Positions 6,170-15,953 are shown, counted from the first letter of the stretch. The stretch: DNA of 33,871 bases from an uncultured beta proteobacterium (GCA_900696615.1 CAADGS010000030.1:1-33871); one strand, 5' to 3'. Notes: a model not told the origin generated them from the sequence alone. Program-made: numbers and translations.

Positions 6170-7098
6170 CCAAAATCAGGCTGGAAGCGTTCCGGGAACA
6201 TCATTTCGGATTCAAACCCCAGCGCTCATGGCAGGAAGCCGTAGTGCGGTATCTCGCGATTAAAGTGAATTTGCGAAGCTTTGATGATGTTCAGCGCATT
6301 TGCCGGATGCTTGATCCCTATTTGGGGAGTCTCACATTGAATCAAATTACCGGTGATGTAATCTGGTCTGTTATACAAGGTGTACTTGCCAAAGGAAATA
6401 AGCCAGCTACAGTAAATCGTTATCTGGCATTAATTCGTAGCTTGTTACGTATGGCACGGGATGAATGGCAATGGATTGAAACAATGCCAAAAATTCGCTT
6501 TTTAGCAGGTGAAATGGAACGTGATCGATGGTTAACAAGAGAAGAAGCTAATCGGTTAATAGCCGTTAGTCCTCCTCATTTGGCAGCATTGATTCGTTTT
6601 GCTCTTGCTACTGGCTGCCGTGCTAGGGAGATTACTGGTTTGGAGTGGAATCGGGTTGATTTGCAACGTAAAACGGCCTGGCTTAACCAAACCAAAAATG
6701 GAACACCGCGAGGTGTGCCGCTGAATTACGATGCTATCGTTGTTCTTGAAGAGCAACTCGGAAAGCATGAGCAGTTTTGTTTTACCTATCAAGGTAAGCC
6801 GATTCTCTGGGAAGTTACCAACAGTGCGTGGCATACCGCTCTAGTTAAAGCAGGATTGAAGGATTTTCGGTTTCATGATCTCAGGCATACTTGGGCTTCA
6901 TGGCATCGTCAGGCTGGCACGAGCTGCGATGAACTGAAGGATTTAGGCGGCTGGAAATCCAGGATCATGGTGGATCGCTATGCGAAGTATGCTACTGAGC
7001 ATTTACGGATTGCAGCGGCTAGAATCGAGGATGGACGTGGCGGGAATGTTGTGAATCTGTCACGTTTTTGTCACGTTCATAAAGAAAAAAGGAGTTAG
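6034..7098 (+). CDS. Tyrosine recombinase / integrase
   Basis: This 354-aa site-specific recombinase very probably inserts the element into tRNA-Lys. The catalytic set is complete: R196 in TGCRAREITGLEW, K in NQTKNGTPRGVPL, H281 and R284 in FHDLRHTWASW, W307 in LGGWKS, and nucleophile Y316 in MVDRYAKY. A short N-terminal arm domain (EGVYRRQDSRFWWIATTLPNGKR) and a SAM-like core-binding domain (about 65-150) precede it. The start follows AGGAGG by five bases even though it lies inside the excisionase-like gene. Its 3' end is 26 bp from tRNA-Lys, and its stop codon sits inside the terminator hairpin at 7091-7113. A decayed copy of its last 159 bases lies at 886-1034. Confidence 0.95.
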   Translation: MAQTQEGVYRRQDSRFWWIATTLPNGKRIRQSAGTENRQDAEALLAKIRLEAFREHHFGFKPQRSWQEAVVRYLAIKVNLRSFDDVQRICRMLDPYLGSLTLNQITGDVIWSVIQGVLAKGNKPATVNRYLALIRSLLRMARDEWQWIETMPKIRFLAGEMERDRWLTREEANRLIAVSPPHLAALIRFALATGCRAREITGLEWNRVDLQRKTAWLNQTKNGTPRGVPLNYDAIVVLEEQLGKHEQFCFTYQGKPILWEVTNSAWHTALVKAGLKDFRFHDLRHTWASWHRQAGTSCDELKDLGGWKSRIMVDRYAKYATEHLRIAAARIEDGRGGNVVNLSRFCHVHKEKRS

Positions 7099-7113
7099 TG
7101 TTTAGCTAACCCC
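7091..7113. terminator. Bidirectional terminator at int end / tRNA-Lys
   Basis: GGAGTTAG (7091-7098) pairs with CTAACCCC (7106-7113), with one mismatch, around a 7-base loop. On the minus strand it is followed by TTTTTTCTTT, a good terminator for tRNA-Lys; on the plus strand by TTATTCTATTT. The hairpin contains the int stop codon. The same hairpin is present at 1027-1049 beside the left repeat. Confidence 0.65.
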
Positions 7114-7123
7114 TTATTCTATT

Positions 7124-7199
7124 TGGTAGGTCGTGGCAGATTCGAACTGCCGACCAACGGATTAAAAGTCCGCTGCTCTACCGGCTGAGCTAACGACCC
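7124..7199 (-). tRNA. tRNA-Lys(UUU)
   Basis: On the minus strand the gene runs GGGTCGT (acceptor) to ACGACCT plus ACCA, with a D-arm GCTCAGCCGGTAGAGC, an anticodon loop CTTTTAA (anticodon TTT) and a T-arm around TTCGAAT. It is 76 nt long with an encoded CCA. Its 3' 44 bases are the right copy of the att repeat, so the element replaced the 3' part of the gene and left it intact. Confidence 0.96.
7125..7168. repeat. attachment-site repeat, right copy (inside tRNA-Lys)
   Basis: Identical to 1061-1104 over 44 bp. The two copies bound about 6.0 kb. Crossover must fall within this block; which copy came with the element cannot be told from the sequence alone. Confidence 0.92.
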
Positions 7200-7209
7200 A
7201 AAGGGCGGC

Positions 7210-7238
7210 ATTATACCTGATTATCGATGTAAGTTTAA
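7210..7238 (-). promoter_or_regulatory. tRNA-Lys promoter
   Basis: On the minus strand a perfect -10 TATAAT (7210-7215) lies 17 bp after TTAAAC (7233-7238). A GC-rich discriminator GCCGCCC follows, as is common for tRNA promoters under stringent control. The rest of 7239-7443 shows no gene and no clear terminator for the suc operon. Confidence 0.7.
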
Positions 7239-7443
7239 ATGGTTTTATAAAAAGTTCCGGAATCCAACTGCTTTGTTGAAGGTTAGAGTTCAGATCTGAT
7301 TTTGCAATTAGCAATTATGACCATGCAATTAGTTCGGGCACATTTATAGCGATTCCAACAAAAATTACAGCGCCAATTTTATTATCAGTAAATTAAATAA
7401 ATTAAAAATGTTAAAAAGTCAGATATCGTGGATTGCGGGTATT

Positions 7444-8703
7444 TCATTTCTCCCATAGCGGACTCATTGGATATTCCAGTGCTTCTTTTATGGCTACAAG
7501 TGATAGCACCGCCTCGCGACCATCAATTATCCGGTGATCGTAGGATAAAGCCAGATAATTCATAGGACGGATTACTATTTGACCATTTTCCACGACAGGC
7601 CGGTCTTTTGTGGCGTGGATACCGAGAATAGCACTTTGCGGCGGATTAATGATCGGAGTAGAAAGCATGGAGCCAAATACGCCGCCATTGGTAATCGAGA
7701 ACGTACCCCCGCTAAGTTCTTCAATTGTCAGCTTGCCATCCTGAGCGCGCTTGGCAAAATCGGCTATTTGCAATTCAATGTCAGCTAGCGTCAAGCGATC
7801 TGCATCACGAATAACCGGCACCACCAGACCGCGCGGACTCCCCACAGCAATTCCGATATCATAATAATCATGGTAGACGATTTCATTACCTTCAACGGAA
7901 GCATTGATAACCGGATATTTTTTTAAAGCGGTAATAACAGCTTTAACGAAGAACGACATGAAGCCTAACTTAACTCCATGTTCTTTCTCAAATTCTGTTT
8001 TATAACGCGTGCGCAGGTTAATAATGGATTGCATGTTGACTTCATTGAACGTAGTCAGGATTGCTGCTGTAGATTGAGATTGCACCAAACGTTCCGCAAT
8101 TCTCTGCCGTAATCGAGACATCGCTACTCTACGTTCTGTACGAGCACCGGTTTTAGGCGTGTCCACTAAACCCGATTTGATTTCATTGCTGGATGCTGTA
8201 TTGGATTTTTTATCCATATATGCCTGCACGTCTTCCTTGGTAATGCGCCCGCCAAGACCAGTGCCTTTGATAGCAGAGGTTTCCGTCGCTTTCAAATTAT
8301 TTTCTTCTGCTAATTTGCGCGCGGCGGGCATCAACATCGGTATCGCTTGATTAATTTCTTCCGCACCGGTTTTTTCAGAACTTTTTCCTGTTACAACTAC
8401 AGCTTGTTTATCAACTGGCGGTACCGAGCTATCTTCCTTCTTGCTATCACTAGTTTTCGCGGTGCCTTCAGTATCGATCATGGCAATGACTTCCCCGCTG
8501 ATTACCGTTGCGCCATCTTGTTTTAGAATTTCACTTAATATACCGGCACTTGGAGCGGGTAATTCCAATACCACTTTATCCGTTTCAATATCGATAAGAT
8601 TTTCTGACCGGTTGACGTAAGCTCCCGGCTTTTTATGCCAGGTTATCAATGTAGCCTCAGCTACGGATTCAGATAATACGGGTACTTTGACTTCAACTAA
8701 CAT
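7444..8703 (-). CDS. sucB: Dihydrolipoyllysine succinyltransferase (2-oxoglutarate dehydrogenase E2)
   Basis: This E2 core of the 2-oxoglutarate dehydrogenase complex transfers the succinyl group from lipoate to CoA. The 419-aa protein has one lipoyl domain with K43 in [13 protein letters not shown], a linker rich in S, K and T, a peripheral subunit-binding domain (about 121-158, [13 protein letters not shown]...GRITKEDV), and the acyltransferase domain (about 190-419) with catalytic H390 and D394 in [11 protein letters not shown]. Length and layout are normal for SucB. It lies 13 bp after sucA as the last gene of the minus-strand TCA operon. No lpd (E3) gene follows; the lipoamide dehydrogenase must be encoded elsewhere. 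Confidence 0.97.
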   Translation of the reverse strand: MLVEVKVPVLSESVAEATLITWHKKPGAYVNRSENLIDIETDKVVLELPAPSAGILSEILKQDGATVISGEVIAMIDTEGTAKTSDSKKEDSSVPPVDKQAVVVTGKSSEKTGAEEINQAIPMLMPAARKLAEENNLKATETSAIKGTGLGGRITKEDVQAYMDKKSNTASSNEIKSGLVDTPKTGARTERRVAMSRLRQRIAERLVQSQSTAAILTTFNEVNMQSIINLRTRYKTEFEKEHGVKLGFMSFFVKAVITALKKYPVINASVEGNEIVYHDYYDIGIAVGSPRGLVVPVIRDADRLTLADIELQIADFAKRAQDGKLTIEELSGGTFSITNGGVFGSMLSTPIINPPQSAILGIHATKDRPVVENGQIVIRPMNYLALSYDHRIIDGREAVLSLVAIKEALEYPMSPLWEK

Positions 8704-8716
8704 TGCTGTCCCTCTT

Positions 8717-11551
8717 CTAAATTTTATCTCTGAAAGCTGCTACGATTAATTCATTCTGCGTAAACCGATGTCTAGCCGTATAACCTACTGCCGGAGAAGC
8801 CGCCGATACCCGCAACGCGTAACCTAATGCTTGGTCGGATCGCATGTGACGCAATAAATAATGTTGAATGCGATGCCACGCGCCTTGATTGCCGGGTTCT
8901 TCCTGACACCAAATGACTTCTTTGGAATTACTGAAACGATCGATTTCTGCCTGGAATTCCTCATGAGGGAAGGGATAAAGCTGTTCCAGGCGGATAATCG
9001 CCATTCCCGTTATTTGTTGCTCTTTGCGATAAGCCAATAATTCATAGTAGATTTTCCCGCTACAGACAATTATTCGCTTGATCATTTTAGGATCTAAATC
9101 TTCCGCTTCGGTGATAACCGGATGGAAATGACCGTGTGCTAAATCTTCCAGGCTTGATATCGATTCTTTATGGCGCAACATACTTTTCGGACTCATTATG
9201 ATCAGTGGTTTACGCAATGGTCGGATAATTTGCCGCCGCAACATATGGAACATTTGTGCCGGCGTGGAGGGCACGCAAACTTGAATATTGTAATCCGCGC
9301 AGAGTTGCAAAAAACGCTCCAATCGCGCGGAAGAATGTTCAGGTCCCTGCCCTTCGTAGCCATGCGGCAACATCATTACTAAGCCACAAATGCGCCCCCA
9401 CTTGGCTTCTCCGGAAGCAATAAACTGGTCTATGACTACCTGCGCACCATTAGCAAAGTCACCAAATTGCGCTTCCCAAATCACCAACTCATTGGGTTGC
9501 GTTGTGGCATAACCATATTCAAAACCCAATACGGCCTCTTCTGATAGCATGGAATCGATCACGACAAAATCAGGTTGTTCGGGATAAAGATGACGCAATG
9601 GAATATAAATTCTTTCATTCTGATCGGCCGCTACTTGGTCGTGTAAAACTGCATGACGGTGAAAAAAAGTGCCCCGTCCCGAGTCTTGTCCAGACAACCT
9701 GACGGGATAGCCTTCTTTCAACAAAGTCGCATAGGCTAGATTTTCAGCCATGCCCCAATCTAATGGCAGCTCACCTTTTCCCATTGCACGCCGGTCGGCA
9801 ATAATTTTTTCAACCCGTGGATGTAATTTGAAACCATTAGGAATATCTGTCAAGCGTATAGCGAGTTGCTTAAGTGTTTGCAATGCCACACCGGTTTTAA
9901 TTTTCTTGTTCCATTTAATTGGCTTAAGATAAGGTTCCCAATTAATGGCATACGGCGATTTGTAGTCATAACAAACATTCTTGTTGGGATTAACCCCTTC
10001 ATCCATCGCATCACGATAAGCCTGAATGAGATCTTCCGCTTCTTGCGGCTTTATAACCTCCTCCGAGATAAGCTTGTCAGCGTAGCGCTTGCGAGTGCCG
10101 GGATGCTTGCCGATAATCTGATACATCTTCGGTTGCGTCACCATCGGCTCGTCTTGTTCATTGTGACCAAGCCTGCGAAAACACACCATATCTATAACCA
10201 CATCTTTATGAAAGCGCATGCGAAAATCGAAGGCCAATTCTGACACCATGACAACTGCTTCAGGATCGTCACCATTGACATGAAAAATAGGTGCATCAAT
10301 CATTTTGGCAACATCGGTACAATACAGGGTTGACCGGCTATCGCGCGGATCGGAGGTCGTAAATCCAATTTGATTATTGATAATAATATGCACGGTACCA
10401 CCGGTGCCGTAACCGCGAGTCTGTGACAAATTAAGCGTTTCCATTACTACACCTTGACCAGCGAAAGCGGCATCACCATGAATCAGAACCGGTAATACCC
10501 GATCGCCAAGTTTATCGTTCAGTAGATGTTGGCGTGCGCGCACTGAGCCTTCTACCACCGGATTGACAATTTCCAGGTGTGAAGGATTGAAAGCCAATGC
10601 TAGCCGGACGATACCTTCTGCGGTTTTTATAGCGGATGAAAAGCCCTGATGATATTTTACATCGCCAGACGGTAATTCCTGCGGCTGCTTTTCTTCAAAT
10701 TCACGAAACAAGTCGGCAGGCATTTTGCCTAACGTATTGACCAGTACATTGAGCCGAGCTCGGTGCGCCATACCCATCACGATTTGCTGAACCCCTGCCT
10801 TTCCCGATCGATGAATCAAGCAATCAAGCAAAGGAATAAGACTATCGTTGCCTTCCCCGGAAAAACGTTTCTGACCCACATAACGGGTATGCAGATATTT
10901 TTCCAATCCTTCCGACGCGGTGAGCCGCTCTAAAATATGCCGTTTATAGTCATCCGAATAATTGGGATTCGACCGCTGACCTTCCAGCCGGGCTTGTATC
11001 CAGCGTTTCTGTTCCACTGAAGAAATATACATATACTCTGCACCTATTGAACTGCAATAGGTTTGTCGCAAGATCTGCAAGATTTCCCTTAACGTGGCGT
11101 GCTCTGGCCCAACCAATGAACCGGTATTGAATACCTTATCCAAATCCGCTTCAGTGAACCCAAAGTGAGCGGGATTTAGCTCAGGGATATCCAGTTGCTG
11201 TTTTAGCCCGAGTGGATCGAGTTTAGCTTGATGCAGACCCAGATAGCGATGCATATTGATCAGCTGTAATACGGCAACTTGCTTACGATCATCTGAATCC
11301 GCAACAATCACTTCGGGAAGCGCCGTTTGAATTTCGATACTCGCAAGCTGTGGTTGCGAAATTATGGCAGCACTTCCAGTCAGCTGTTTTTTTGAAGTAC
11401 CGTTAGTTGGTTGCTTGGTTAATGCGTCAAAATATTCACGCCAAGCCAAAGCTACCGAATTTGGGTTATGCAAATATTCTTCATATACTGCTTCAATAAA
11501 CGAAGCATTAGCACCGGATAACAGCGAATCATCTAACAACGGCTTACTCAT
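8717..11551 (-). CDS. sucA: 2-oxoglutarate dehydrogenase E1 component
   Basis: This thiamine-diphosphate enzyme decarboxylates 2-oxoglutarate and passes the succinyl group to the lipoyl arm of SucB. The 944-aa protein has the short N-terminal segment typical of SucA ([24 protein letters not shown]), an active-site block [14 protein letters not shown], the ThDP-binding region [18 protein letters not shown]...[11 protein letters not shown], and the C-terminal transketolase-like part with [21 protein letters not shown]. Size is normal. It sits between gltA and sucB with gaps of 37 and 13 bp. In obligate lithoautotrophs such as Nitrosomonas this enzyme is reported to have low or no activity although the genes are kept; the sequence here looks intact. 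Confidence 0.97.
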   Translation of the reverse strand: MSKPLLDDSLLSGANASFIEAVYEEYLHNPNSVALAWREYFDALTKQPTNGTSKKQLTGSAAIISQPQLASIEIQTALPEVIVADSDDRKQVAVLQLINMHRYLGLHQAKLDPLGLKQQLDIPELNPAHFGFTEADLDKVFNTGSLVGPEHATLREILQILRQTYCSSIGAEYMYISSVEQKRWIQARLEGQRSNPNYSDDYKRHILERLTASEGLEKYLHTRYVGQKRFSGEGNDSLIPLLDCLIHRSGKAGVQQIVMGMAHRARLNVLVNTLGKMPADLFREFEEKQPQELPSGDVKYHQGFSSAIKTAEGIVRLALAFNPSHLEIVNPVVEGSVRARQHLLNDKLGDRVLPVLIHGDAAFAGQGVVMETLNLSQTRGYGTGGTVHIIINNQIGFTTSDPRDSRSTLYCTDVAKMIDAPIFHVNGDDPEAVVMVSELAFDFRMRFHKDVVIDMVCFRRLGHNEQDEPMVTQPKMYQIIGKHPGTRKRYADKLISEEVIKPQEAEDLIQAYRDAMDEGVNPNKNVCYDYKSPYAINWEPYLKPIKWNKKIKTGVALQTLKQLAIRLTDIPNGFKLHPRVEKIIADRRAMGKGELPLDWGMAENLAYATLLKEGYPVRLSGQDSGRGTFFHRHAVLHDQVAADQNERIYIPLRHLYPEQPDFVVIDSMLSEEAVLGFEYGYATTQPNELVIWEAQFGDFANGAQVVIDQFIASGEAKWGRICGLVMMLPHGYEGQGPEHSSARLERFLQLCADYNIQVCVPSTPAQMFHMLRRQIIRPLRKPLIIMSPKSMLRHKESISSLEDLAHGHFHPVITEAEDLDPKMIKRIIVCSGKIYYELLAYRKEQQITGMAIIRLEQLYPFPHEEFQAEIDRFSNSKEVIWCQEEPGNQGAWHRIQHYLLRHMRSDQALGYALRVSAASPAVGYTARHRFTQNELIVAAFRDKI

Positions 11552-11588
11552 AAATAGGCAGTCTTAAAAAGAAAGGGTATTTCTAAAA

Positions 11589-12890
11589 CTATTTTTTGGA
11601 ATATGACCCGGGGATATCGCGCATCGTTGTGCCGGTATATAGTTGACGCGGACGTCCAATTTTATATGATGGATCGGAAACCATCTCGCTCCACTGAGCC
11701 ACCCAACCGACTGTCCGCGCCATCGCAAAAATAGCGGTAAACATTTTTGTGGGTATGCCTAGCGCCCGTTGGACAATTCCGGAATAAAAATCAACATTAG
11801 GATAGAGTTTTCTGGAAATAAAATAATCGTCTTCCAATGCGATTTTCTCTAATTGCAATGCCAGCTTGAATAAACGATCGTTTTGCAGGCCCAGCTCATC
11901 CAAAACTTCGTGACAGGTTTCGCGCATTAATTTTGCGCGTGGATCAAAGTTTTTATATACGCGATGACCGAATCCCATCAATCGGTAGTTACTGTTTTTA
12001 TCTTTTACCCGCTCAATGTATTCATCGATACGTGATACATCGCCGATTTCTTCCAGCATATTCAGACAGGCCTCATTCGCACCACCGTGCGCCGGCCCCC
12101 ATAGACAGGAAATACCGGATGAAACGCAAGCAAACGGATTTGCGCCGCTTGATCCTACCAATCGAACCGTCGAAGTCGAAGCATTTTGTTCATGATCGGC
12201 ATGCAAGATCAAAATCCGATCCAGCGCGCGAACAATCACTGGATTCACTTGATATTCTTCAGTCGGTACCGCAAACATCATATGCAAAAAATTTTCTGCA
12301 TAACTAAGGCGGTTCTGTGGATAAATAAAAGGTTGGCCAATATTATATTTATAAGCCATAGCGGCAATGGTGGGTAACTTTGCAATTAATCGGAATGCCG
12401 ACTGTTCCCGATATTCCGGATCGGAAATATCTAAGGCTTCATGGTAGAAAGCCGATAAAGCGCCTACCACACCAACCATCACAGCCATAGGATGAGCATC
12501 CCGCCGGAATCCGCTATAAAACCGGACAAGTTGTTCATGCAACATCGAATGATTCTTCACGGCGCTGTCAAATTCCCTTTTTTGTTCTGCATTGGGTAAT
12601 TCGCCTTTCATCAACAAATGGCACACATCGATAAAATCACAATGGGTTGCAAGCTGTTCGATAGGATAGCCTCGGTATAGCAAAATTCCCTTGTCGCCAT
12701 CGATAAAGGTGATAGTTGAACTATTGCTGGCGGTTGACAAATAACCAGGATCGTAAGTAAATAAGCCACTTTTTGCATGCAGCGTGCGAATATCAATTAC
12801 ATCTGGCCCCATAGTTCCCGTTAAAACCGGTAATTCGATGGGTGCACTTCCATCATTGAGATTTAAAGTTGCTGTGCCTTTTTGTGCCAT
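11589..12890 (-). CDS. gltA: Citrate synthase
   Basis: This enzyme condenses oxaloacetate and acetyl-CoA to citrate. The 433-aa sequence is the long, NADH-sensitive hexameric type of Gram-negative bacteria, with the N-terminal beta domain ([19 protein letters not shown]) followed by the catalytic blocks [20 protein letters not shown] (active-site His), [10 protein letters not shown] (second His) and [15 protein letters not shown]. The C-terminus carries RPRQLYTG. It lies 80 bp downstream of sdhE and 37 bp upstream of sucA, all on the minus strand, so the genes are probably co-transcribed. Confidence 0.97.
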   Translation of the reverse strand: MAQKGTATLNLNDGSAPIELPVLTGTMGPDVIDIRTLHAKSGLFTYDPGYLSTASNSSTITFIDGDKGILLYRGYPIEQLATHCDFIDVCHLLMKGELPNAEQKREFDSAVKNHSMLHEQLVRFYSGFRRDAHPMAVMVGVVGALSAFYHEALDISDPEYREQSAFRLIAKLPTIAAMAYKYNIGQPFIYPQNRLSYAENFLHMMFAVPTEEYQVNPVIVRALDRILILHADHEQNASTSTVRLVGSSGANPFACVSSGISCLWGPAHGGANEACLNMLEEIGDVSRIDEYIERVKDKNSNYRLMGFGHRVYKNFDPRAKLMRETCHEVLDELGLQNDRLFKLALQLEKIALEDDYFISRKLYPNVDFYSGIVQRALGIPTKMFTAIFAMARTVGWVAQWSEMVSDPSYKIGRPRQLYTGTTMRDIPGSYSKK

Positions 12891-12970
12891 TTAACTTCTC
12901 CACTAATTACTTAAAATTAATCGATATGCGCGATTATAAAATCCAACAGTTATAAAAATATCATTAGAAA

Positions 12971-13204
12971 CTAACTTTTTCTGAGTAACTCCAGAACTTG
13001 CTGCACATCACTGTCATTGTTAACTTGCCGTGCGGTGATTTGATCCCATAAATCGTTATCCGCCAGGGCCAACAAACGTTCAAATTGTTGTAACCCTTTA
13101 TCGTCCAACTGCATATAGTATCGATCCATAAAACGCTGCAAAATAATATCCAGTTCGAGCAAACCGCGACGGCAGCGCCAACGGGCACGCTCAAATTCTT
13201 TCAT
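12971..13204 (-). CDS. sdhE: Succinate dehydrogenase flavinylation factor
   Basis: This 77-aa small helical protein of the SdhE/CptB (DUF339) family helps attach FAD covalently to the SdhA flavoprotein. The key family motif RRGLLELD is at about 12-19 in the sequence [15 protein letters not shown], followed by the conserved acidic helix [13 protein letters not shown]. Its ATG overlaps the sdhB stop codon by 4 bp (ATGA), so the two are translationally coupled. Its presence argues that the cell has an SdhA, although no sdhA is in this window. Confidence 0.93.
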   Translation of the reverse strand: MKEFERARWRCRRGLLELDIILQRFMDRYYMQLDDKGLQQFERLLALADNDLWDQITARQVNNDSDVQQVLELLRKS

Positions 13205-13896
13205 ACCATTCTTTTGATCATCATATCCTTAATCTTGCCGATTGCCTTGGTGGGATTCAAACCTTTAGGACAAGCATCGACGCAATTCATGATGGAATGA
13301 CAACGGAACAGGCGATAAGGATCTTCCAGATTATCCAATCTCTCCACAGTTGCTTGATCACGGCTATCGGCAAGAAAACGATAAGCTTGTAACAATCCTG
13401 CAGGTCCTACAAATTTATCGGGATTCCACCAGAATGACGGACAAGACGTCGTACAACACGCGCAAAGTATGCATTCGTAAACGCCATCCAATGCAGCCCG
13501 GTCTTCAGGGGATTGCAATCGCTCTGTTTCAGGAGGCGGATCATTATTAATCAGATAGGGTTTGATGGAATGATATTGCTGAAAAAATTGCGTCATATCA
13601 ACCACCAAATCCCGGATTACCGGCAAACCGGGTAAAGGGCGTATTGCTATCGGCTCCTTAAGACTACTGATTGGTGTGATGCATGCCAGTCCATTCCGTC
13701 CATTAATATTCATCGCATCCGAACCGCATACTCCTTCGCGGCAAGAACGGCGCAAACTTAAACTATCATCCATTGACTTTATGCGTAGCAAAGCATCCAG
13801 CAACATCTTATCTGTAACAGCCAACTGCACATCGTAATCCTGCATGTATGGCTTTTCATCTTTATCAGGATCATAGCGGTAAATAGAAAATTTCAT
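13201..13896 (-). CDS. sdhB: Succinate dehydrogenase iron-sulfur subunit
   Basis: The 231-aa electron-transfer subunit of complex II relays electrons from SdhA FAD to quinone. The plant-type 2Fe-2S ligands are C52, C57, D60 and C72 ([10 protein letters not shown]...GLAC; the Asp is normal for SdhB). The C-terminal domain has [16 protein letters not shown] and [17 protein letters not shown] for the 4Fe-4S and 3Fe-4S clusters. GGAG precedes the ATG by eight bases. It is the first gene of the run sdhB-sdhE-gltA-sucA-sucB. sdhC, sdhD and sdhA, which normally precede sdhB, are missing: the 500 bp upstream are non-coding and then come unrelated genes. Confidence 0.97.
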   Translation of the reverse strand: MKFSIYRYDPDKDEKPYMQDYDVQLAVTDKMLLDALLRIKSMDDSLSLRRSCREGVCGSDAMNINGRNGLACITPISSLKEPIAIRPLPGLPVIRDLVVDMTQFFQQYHSIKPYLINNDPPPETERLQSPEDRAALDGVYECILCACCTTSCPSFWWNPDKFVGPAGLLQAYRFLADSRDQATVERLDNLEDPYRLFRCHSIMNCVDACPKGLNPTKAIGKIKDMMIKRMV

Positions 13897-14278
13897 TGAC
13901 TCACTCCAGATAGTTTAGATACTGCTAGCAATCGGCAAAGATATGCTTCAGATTCTCATAGAGTATACAGACTTGAGTCCAGATTAGCATAGTTTGGTTT
14001 GTTTTTTAACCTTGTCACGGTCTATTCAAAAATCAAATCATGCAAAAACGCGATCAACATAGCACTCCAAAGTAAATCAACATATCATTTCACTGACCCA
14101 TTTAGTTTGAAAGGAAAGTAAAGTAAAAGACATAGTTTGTAAGAATTCAGGTAGAATCGGTGACCTAGATTGGATGGCAGAATCAAAGCCGAGTAATTTT
14201 GAAATGGAAAGTATCATAATACAAGTTGTTGGAAAATTAACTGTGCTACCGATGCAGTATTAAAATAGATAAAAAAAT
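13897..14278. other. Intergenic region upstream of sdhB
   Basis: Nearly 400 bp with no convincing open frame on either strand. It should hold the promoter of the sdhB-sucB operon (minus), but I could not pick a clear -35/-10 pair. A plus-strand transcript ending at the 14279 terminator is possible. Confidence 0.4.
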
Positions 14279-14310
14279 GCTCACTTAATTATCTATTAAC
14301 TGAGCTTTTT
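14279..14310. terminator. Rho-independent terminator (works on both strands)
   Basis: GCTCACTTAAT (14279-14289) pairs with ATTAACTGAGC (14295-14305), with one C-C mismatch, around a 5-base loop. TTTTTCTGCTTTT follows on the plus strand. On the minus strand the hairpin is followed by ATTTTTTTATC. No recognised gene ends just before it on the plus strand. Confidence 0.7.
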
Positions 14311-14395
14311 CTGCTTTTACCTTATATCGATTGCTATGGAAAGTTTTTCAACTCACTTTTTAAACCATAATGATTTTTATAGAGGAAAATTTTAA

Positions 14396-14593
14396 ATGAA
14401 GGTTAACTATAATGTTGTTGGCGTTATTGCGCTTAGCATTACTTTATTAGGTTGTGGTGGTGAGCTTCCTGAAGCGAATTCAGTCAATTGTTCAGGCAGA
14501 GGAATGGAGAAAGCGTTAATTGAGTTCAAAAATAACGAACCTGCACGTCAAGCATTCTTAGATAAATGCGATGAAATCAAGAAAAACAATTAA
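14396..14593 (+). CDS. Small lipoprotein, TrbK/EexN entry-exclusion-like
   Basis: This 65-aa protein has a short hydrophobic signal peptide and a lipobox LLGC with C20 as the lipidated residue. The mature part reads GGELPEANSVNC...EPARQAFLDKC, which has the spacing LPE.N..NC....RQAF...C that I associate with TrbK-type entry-exclusion lipoproteins of conjugative plasmids. A purine-rich AGAGGA precedes the ATG. No conjugation gene is nearby, so it would be an orphan or a moonlighting family member. The two cysteines (30 and 58) may form a disulfide in the periplasm. The family call is from memory and moderate. Confidence 0.55.
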   Translation: MKVNYNVVGVIALSITLLGCGGELPEANSVNCSGRGMEKALIEFKNNEPARQAFLDKCDEIKKNN

Positions 14594-14812
14594 GCAGTAG
14601 TAAAACACATCACTACTCCGCTTCATGGGCAGTTTCATAAATCACGAAAAAGCTGGAATCGGAGTAGCTCTTACCAAATTACAAAGCAAAATATCGATCC
14701 GAAATAGCCGGCAGAAATTATAAATGAAACTCATATATTAAAACTGATTCAACGAGCTAGGCATTTATAAGAAAATCTAAAACAACTGGCGCAAGTAACA
14801 ATATAAGAAAAT

Positions 14813-15673
14813 TTATTTCCAGCGGTGACTTCGAGGAAATCCGCTAGTACTTCTGTTACTTGATCGGCCTAGCAATATTATTGCAGCAATGATTGCGCCC
14901 GTAACAGCAATCGTTATAACTTTACTCCAGTCTATTGTTGTCTTATAAAATTGATAGTCATCTCTCCAGGCAATTCGCCGCCATATTTCATCCGGATCCA
15001 GCAAACGAGGACGACTGATCGAATCATGAGTAATCGTTATTTCCTGATCTTCTCTCGCATCAATCGAATACGTTAAATTATCGTGCAGTGCGATTTTTAT
15101 CACACCGCTAATTACGGTTACTTCGGTCTGGTTTGATGCGACATATATGTGCAACATTGCATTTTTAGCTTGTATCGTTGCATGCAAAGTATCGATTATG
15201 TGTTGGCAATCTGAAGAATCTGAATAAGCATTACCAACATTAAATTCTTCAATGCGAACTATACAAGTTGAGTCAAATGGTTTGAATTCTAATCGAACGC
15301 TGGTTTCTGGACCGGTTGTAACAAATGCATAAGTCTTAGTTTCAGAAGATTTTTTTATTCGATCGCGATTGAGTAGTGCGCTCCTGCCAGAAACGTACAT
15401 ACGCCCAATGACGGCTTTGTCAGTGAAGGAAGTATGATGGAAACGTGCACTCGAGTTTTCATCTTGTTCCCAAAACCCGCCTCTTTCAGCAAAACTCCTA
15501 TCATACATGGGTACTGTCTTACAACTTGCCAGTAAAAACGCGACTACAAACAAGGGCATTTGCAAATTTATTTTATTCAACAAGCCGGCAGAAACAGCAC
15601 TAAGTGTTTGATACAATTTTAGGTACATACCATACTTTACGTTAAAGCTTAGCTTATCACCCGTAATGTTCAT
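14813..15673 (-). CDS. Predicted lipoprotein, FecR-like, with C-terminal membrane segment
   Basis: I do not recognise an exact family. A strong AGGAGGT seven bases before the ATG fixes the start, although a hydrophobic lipobox-like segment MPLFVVAFLLASC only appears at about 39-51, giving an unusually long leader. The middle (about 85-205) is beta-rich and resembles FecR-type domains: GRMYVSGRSALLN...VTTGPETSVRLEFKP...QTEVTVISGVIKI. At about 253-268 a hydrophobic segment ITIAVTGAIIAAIILL is followed by a basic, serine-rich tail. Having both a lipobox and a C-terminal membrane helix is odd. Divergent from the 95-aa gene to the right. A role in the cell envelope is likely; nothing more specific can be said. 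Confidence 0.6.
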   Translation of the reverse strand: MNITGDKLSFNVKYGMYLKLYQTLSAVSAGLLNKINLQMPLFVVAFLLASCKTVPMYDRSFAERGGFWEQDENSSARFHHTSFTDKAVIGRMYVSGRSALLNRDRIKKSSETKTYAFVTTGPETSVRLEFKPFDSTCIVRIEEFNVGNAYSDSSDCQHIIDTLHATIQAKNAMLHIYVASNQTEVTVISGVIKIALHDNLTYSIDAREDQEITITHDSISRPRLLDPDEIWRRIAWRDDYQFYKTTIDWSKVITIAVTGAIIAAIILLGRSSNRSTSGFPRSHRWK

Positions 15674-15861
15674 CTTTGCACCTCCTTCTCCAATTTTCCA
15701 AGCTATCGCGAAAAAATTGCCAATGGCATAAGCCTATTCTGTTTGCGATGAACAACAACTGAATGAAATACTTAAGTAAAGTAAATTCTAGTATTAAATT
15801 CAAAAAATTCCTGCTAAGCAGTTGAATCTACTTTGTGAAAATTTAATACCATCGTTCATAT

Positions 15862-15877
15862 TGTGAGATTACTCACA
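15862..15877. promoter_or_regulatory. CRP-type operator TGTGA-N6-TCACA
   Basis: TGTGA (15862-15866), six bases (GATTAC), then TCACA (15873-15877) is a perfect half-site pair for the CRP/FNR superfamily (CRP type). It lies 77 bp before the ATG at 15954 and about 190 bp before the divergent lipoprotein gene. Which regulator binds is unknown. Confidence 0.55.
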
Positions 15878-15953
15878 GCTTTCTTGTTTTTTTGACGCTA
15901 ACTTATGTGTGTGGTTATTTTTAAACATAACTTTTGCGACGGAGGTAAATAAA

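Noticed and set aside
7304-7332. Repeated GCAATTA motifs downstream of sucB
   Set aside because: Irregular spacing and low complexity; not a convincing iteron or CRISPR-like array.
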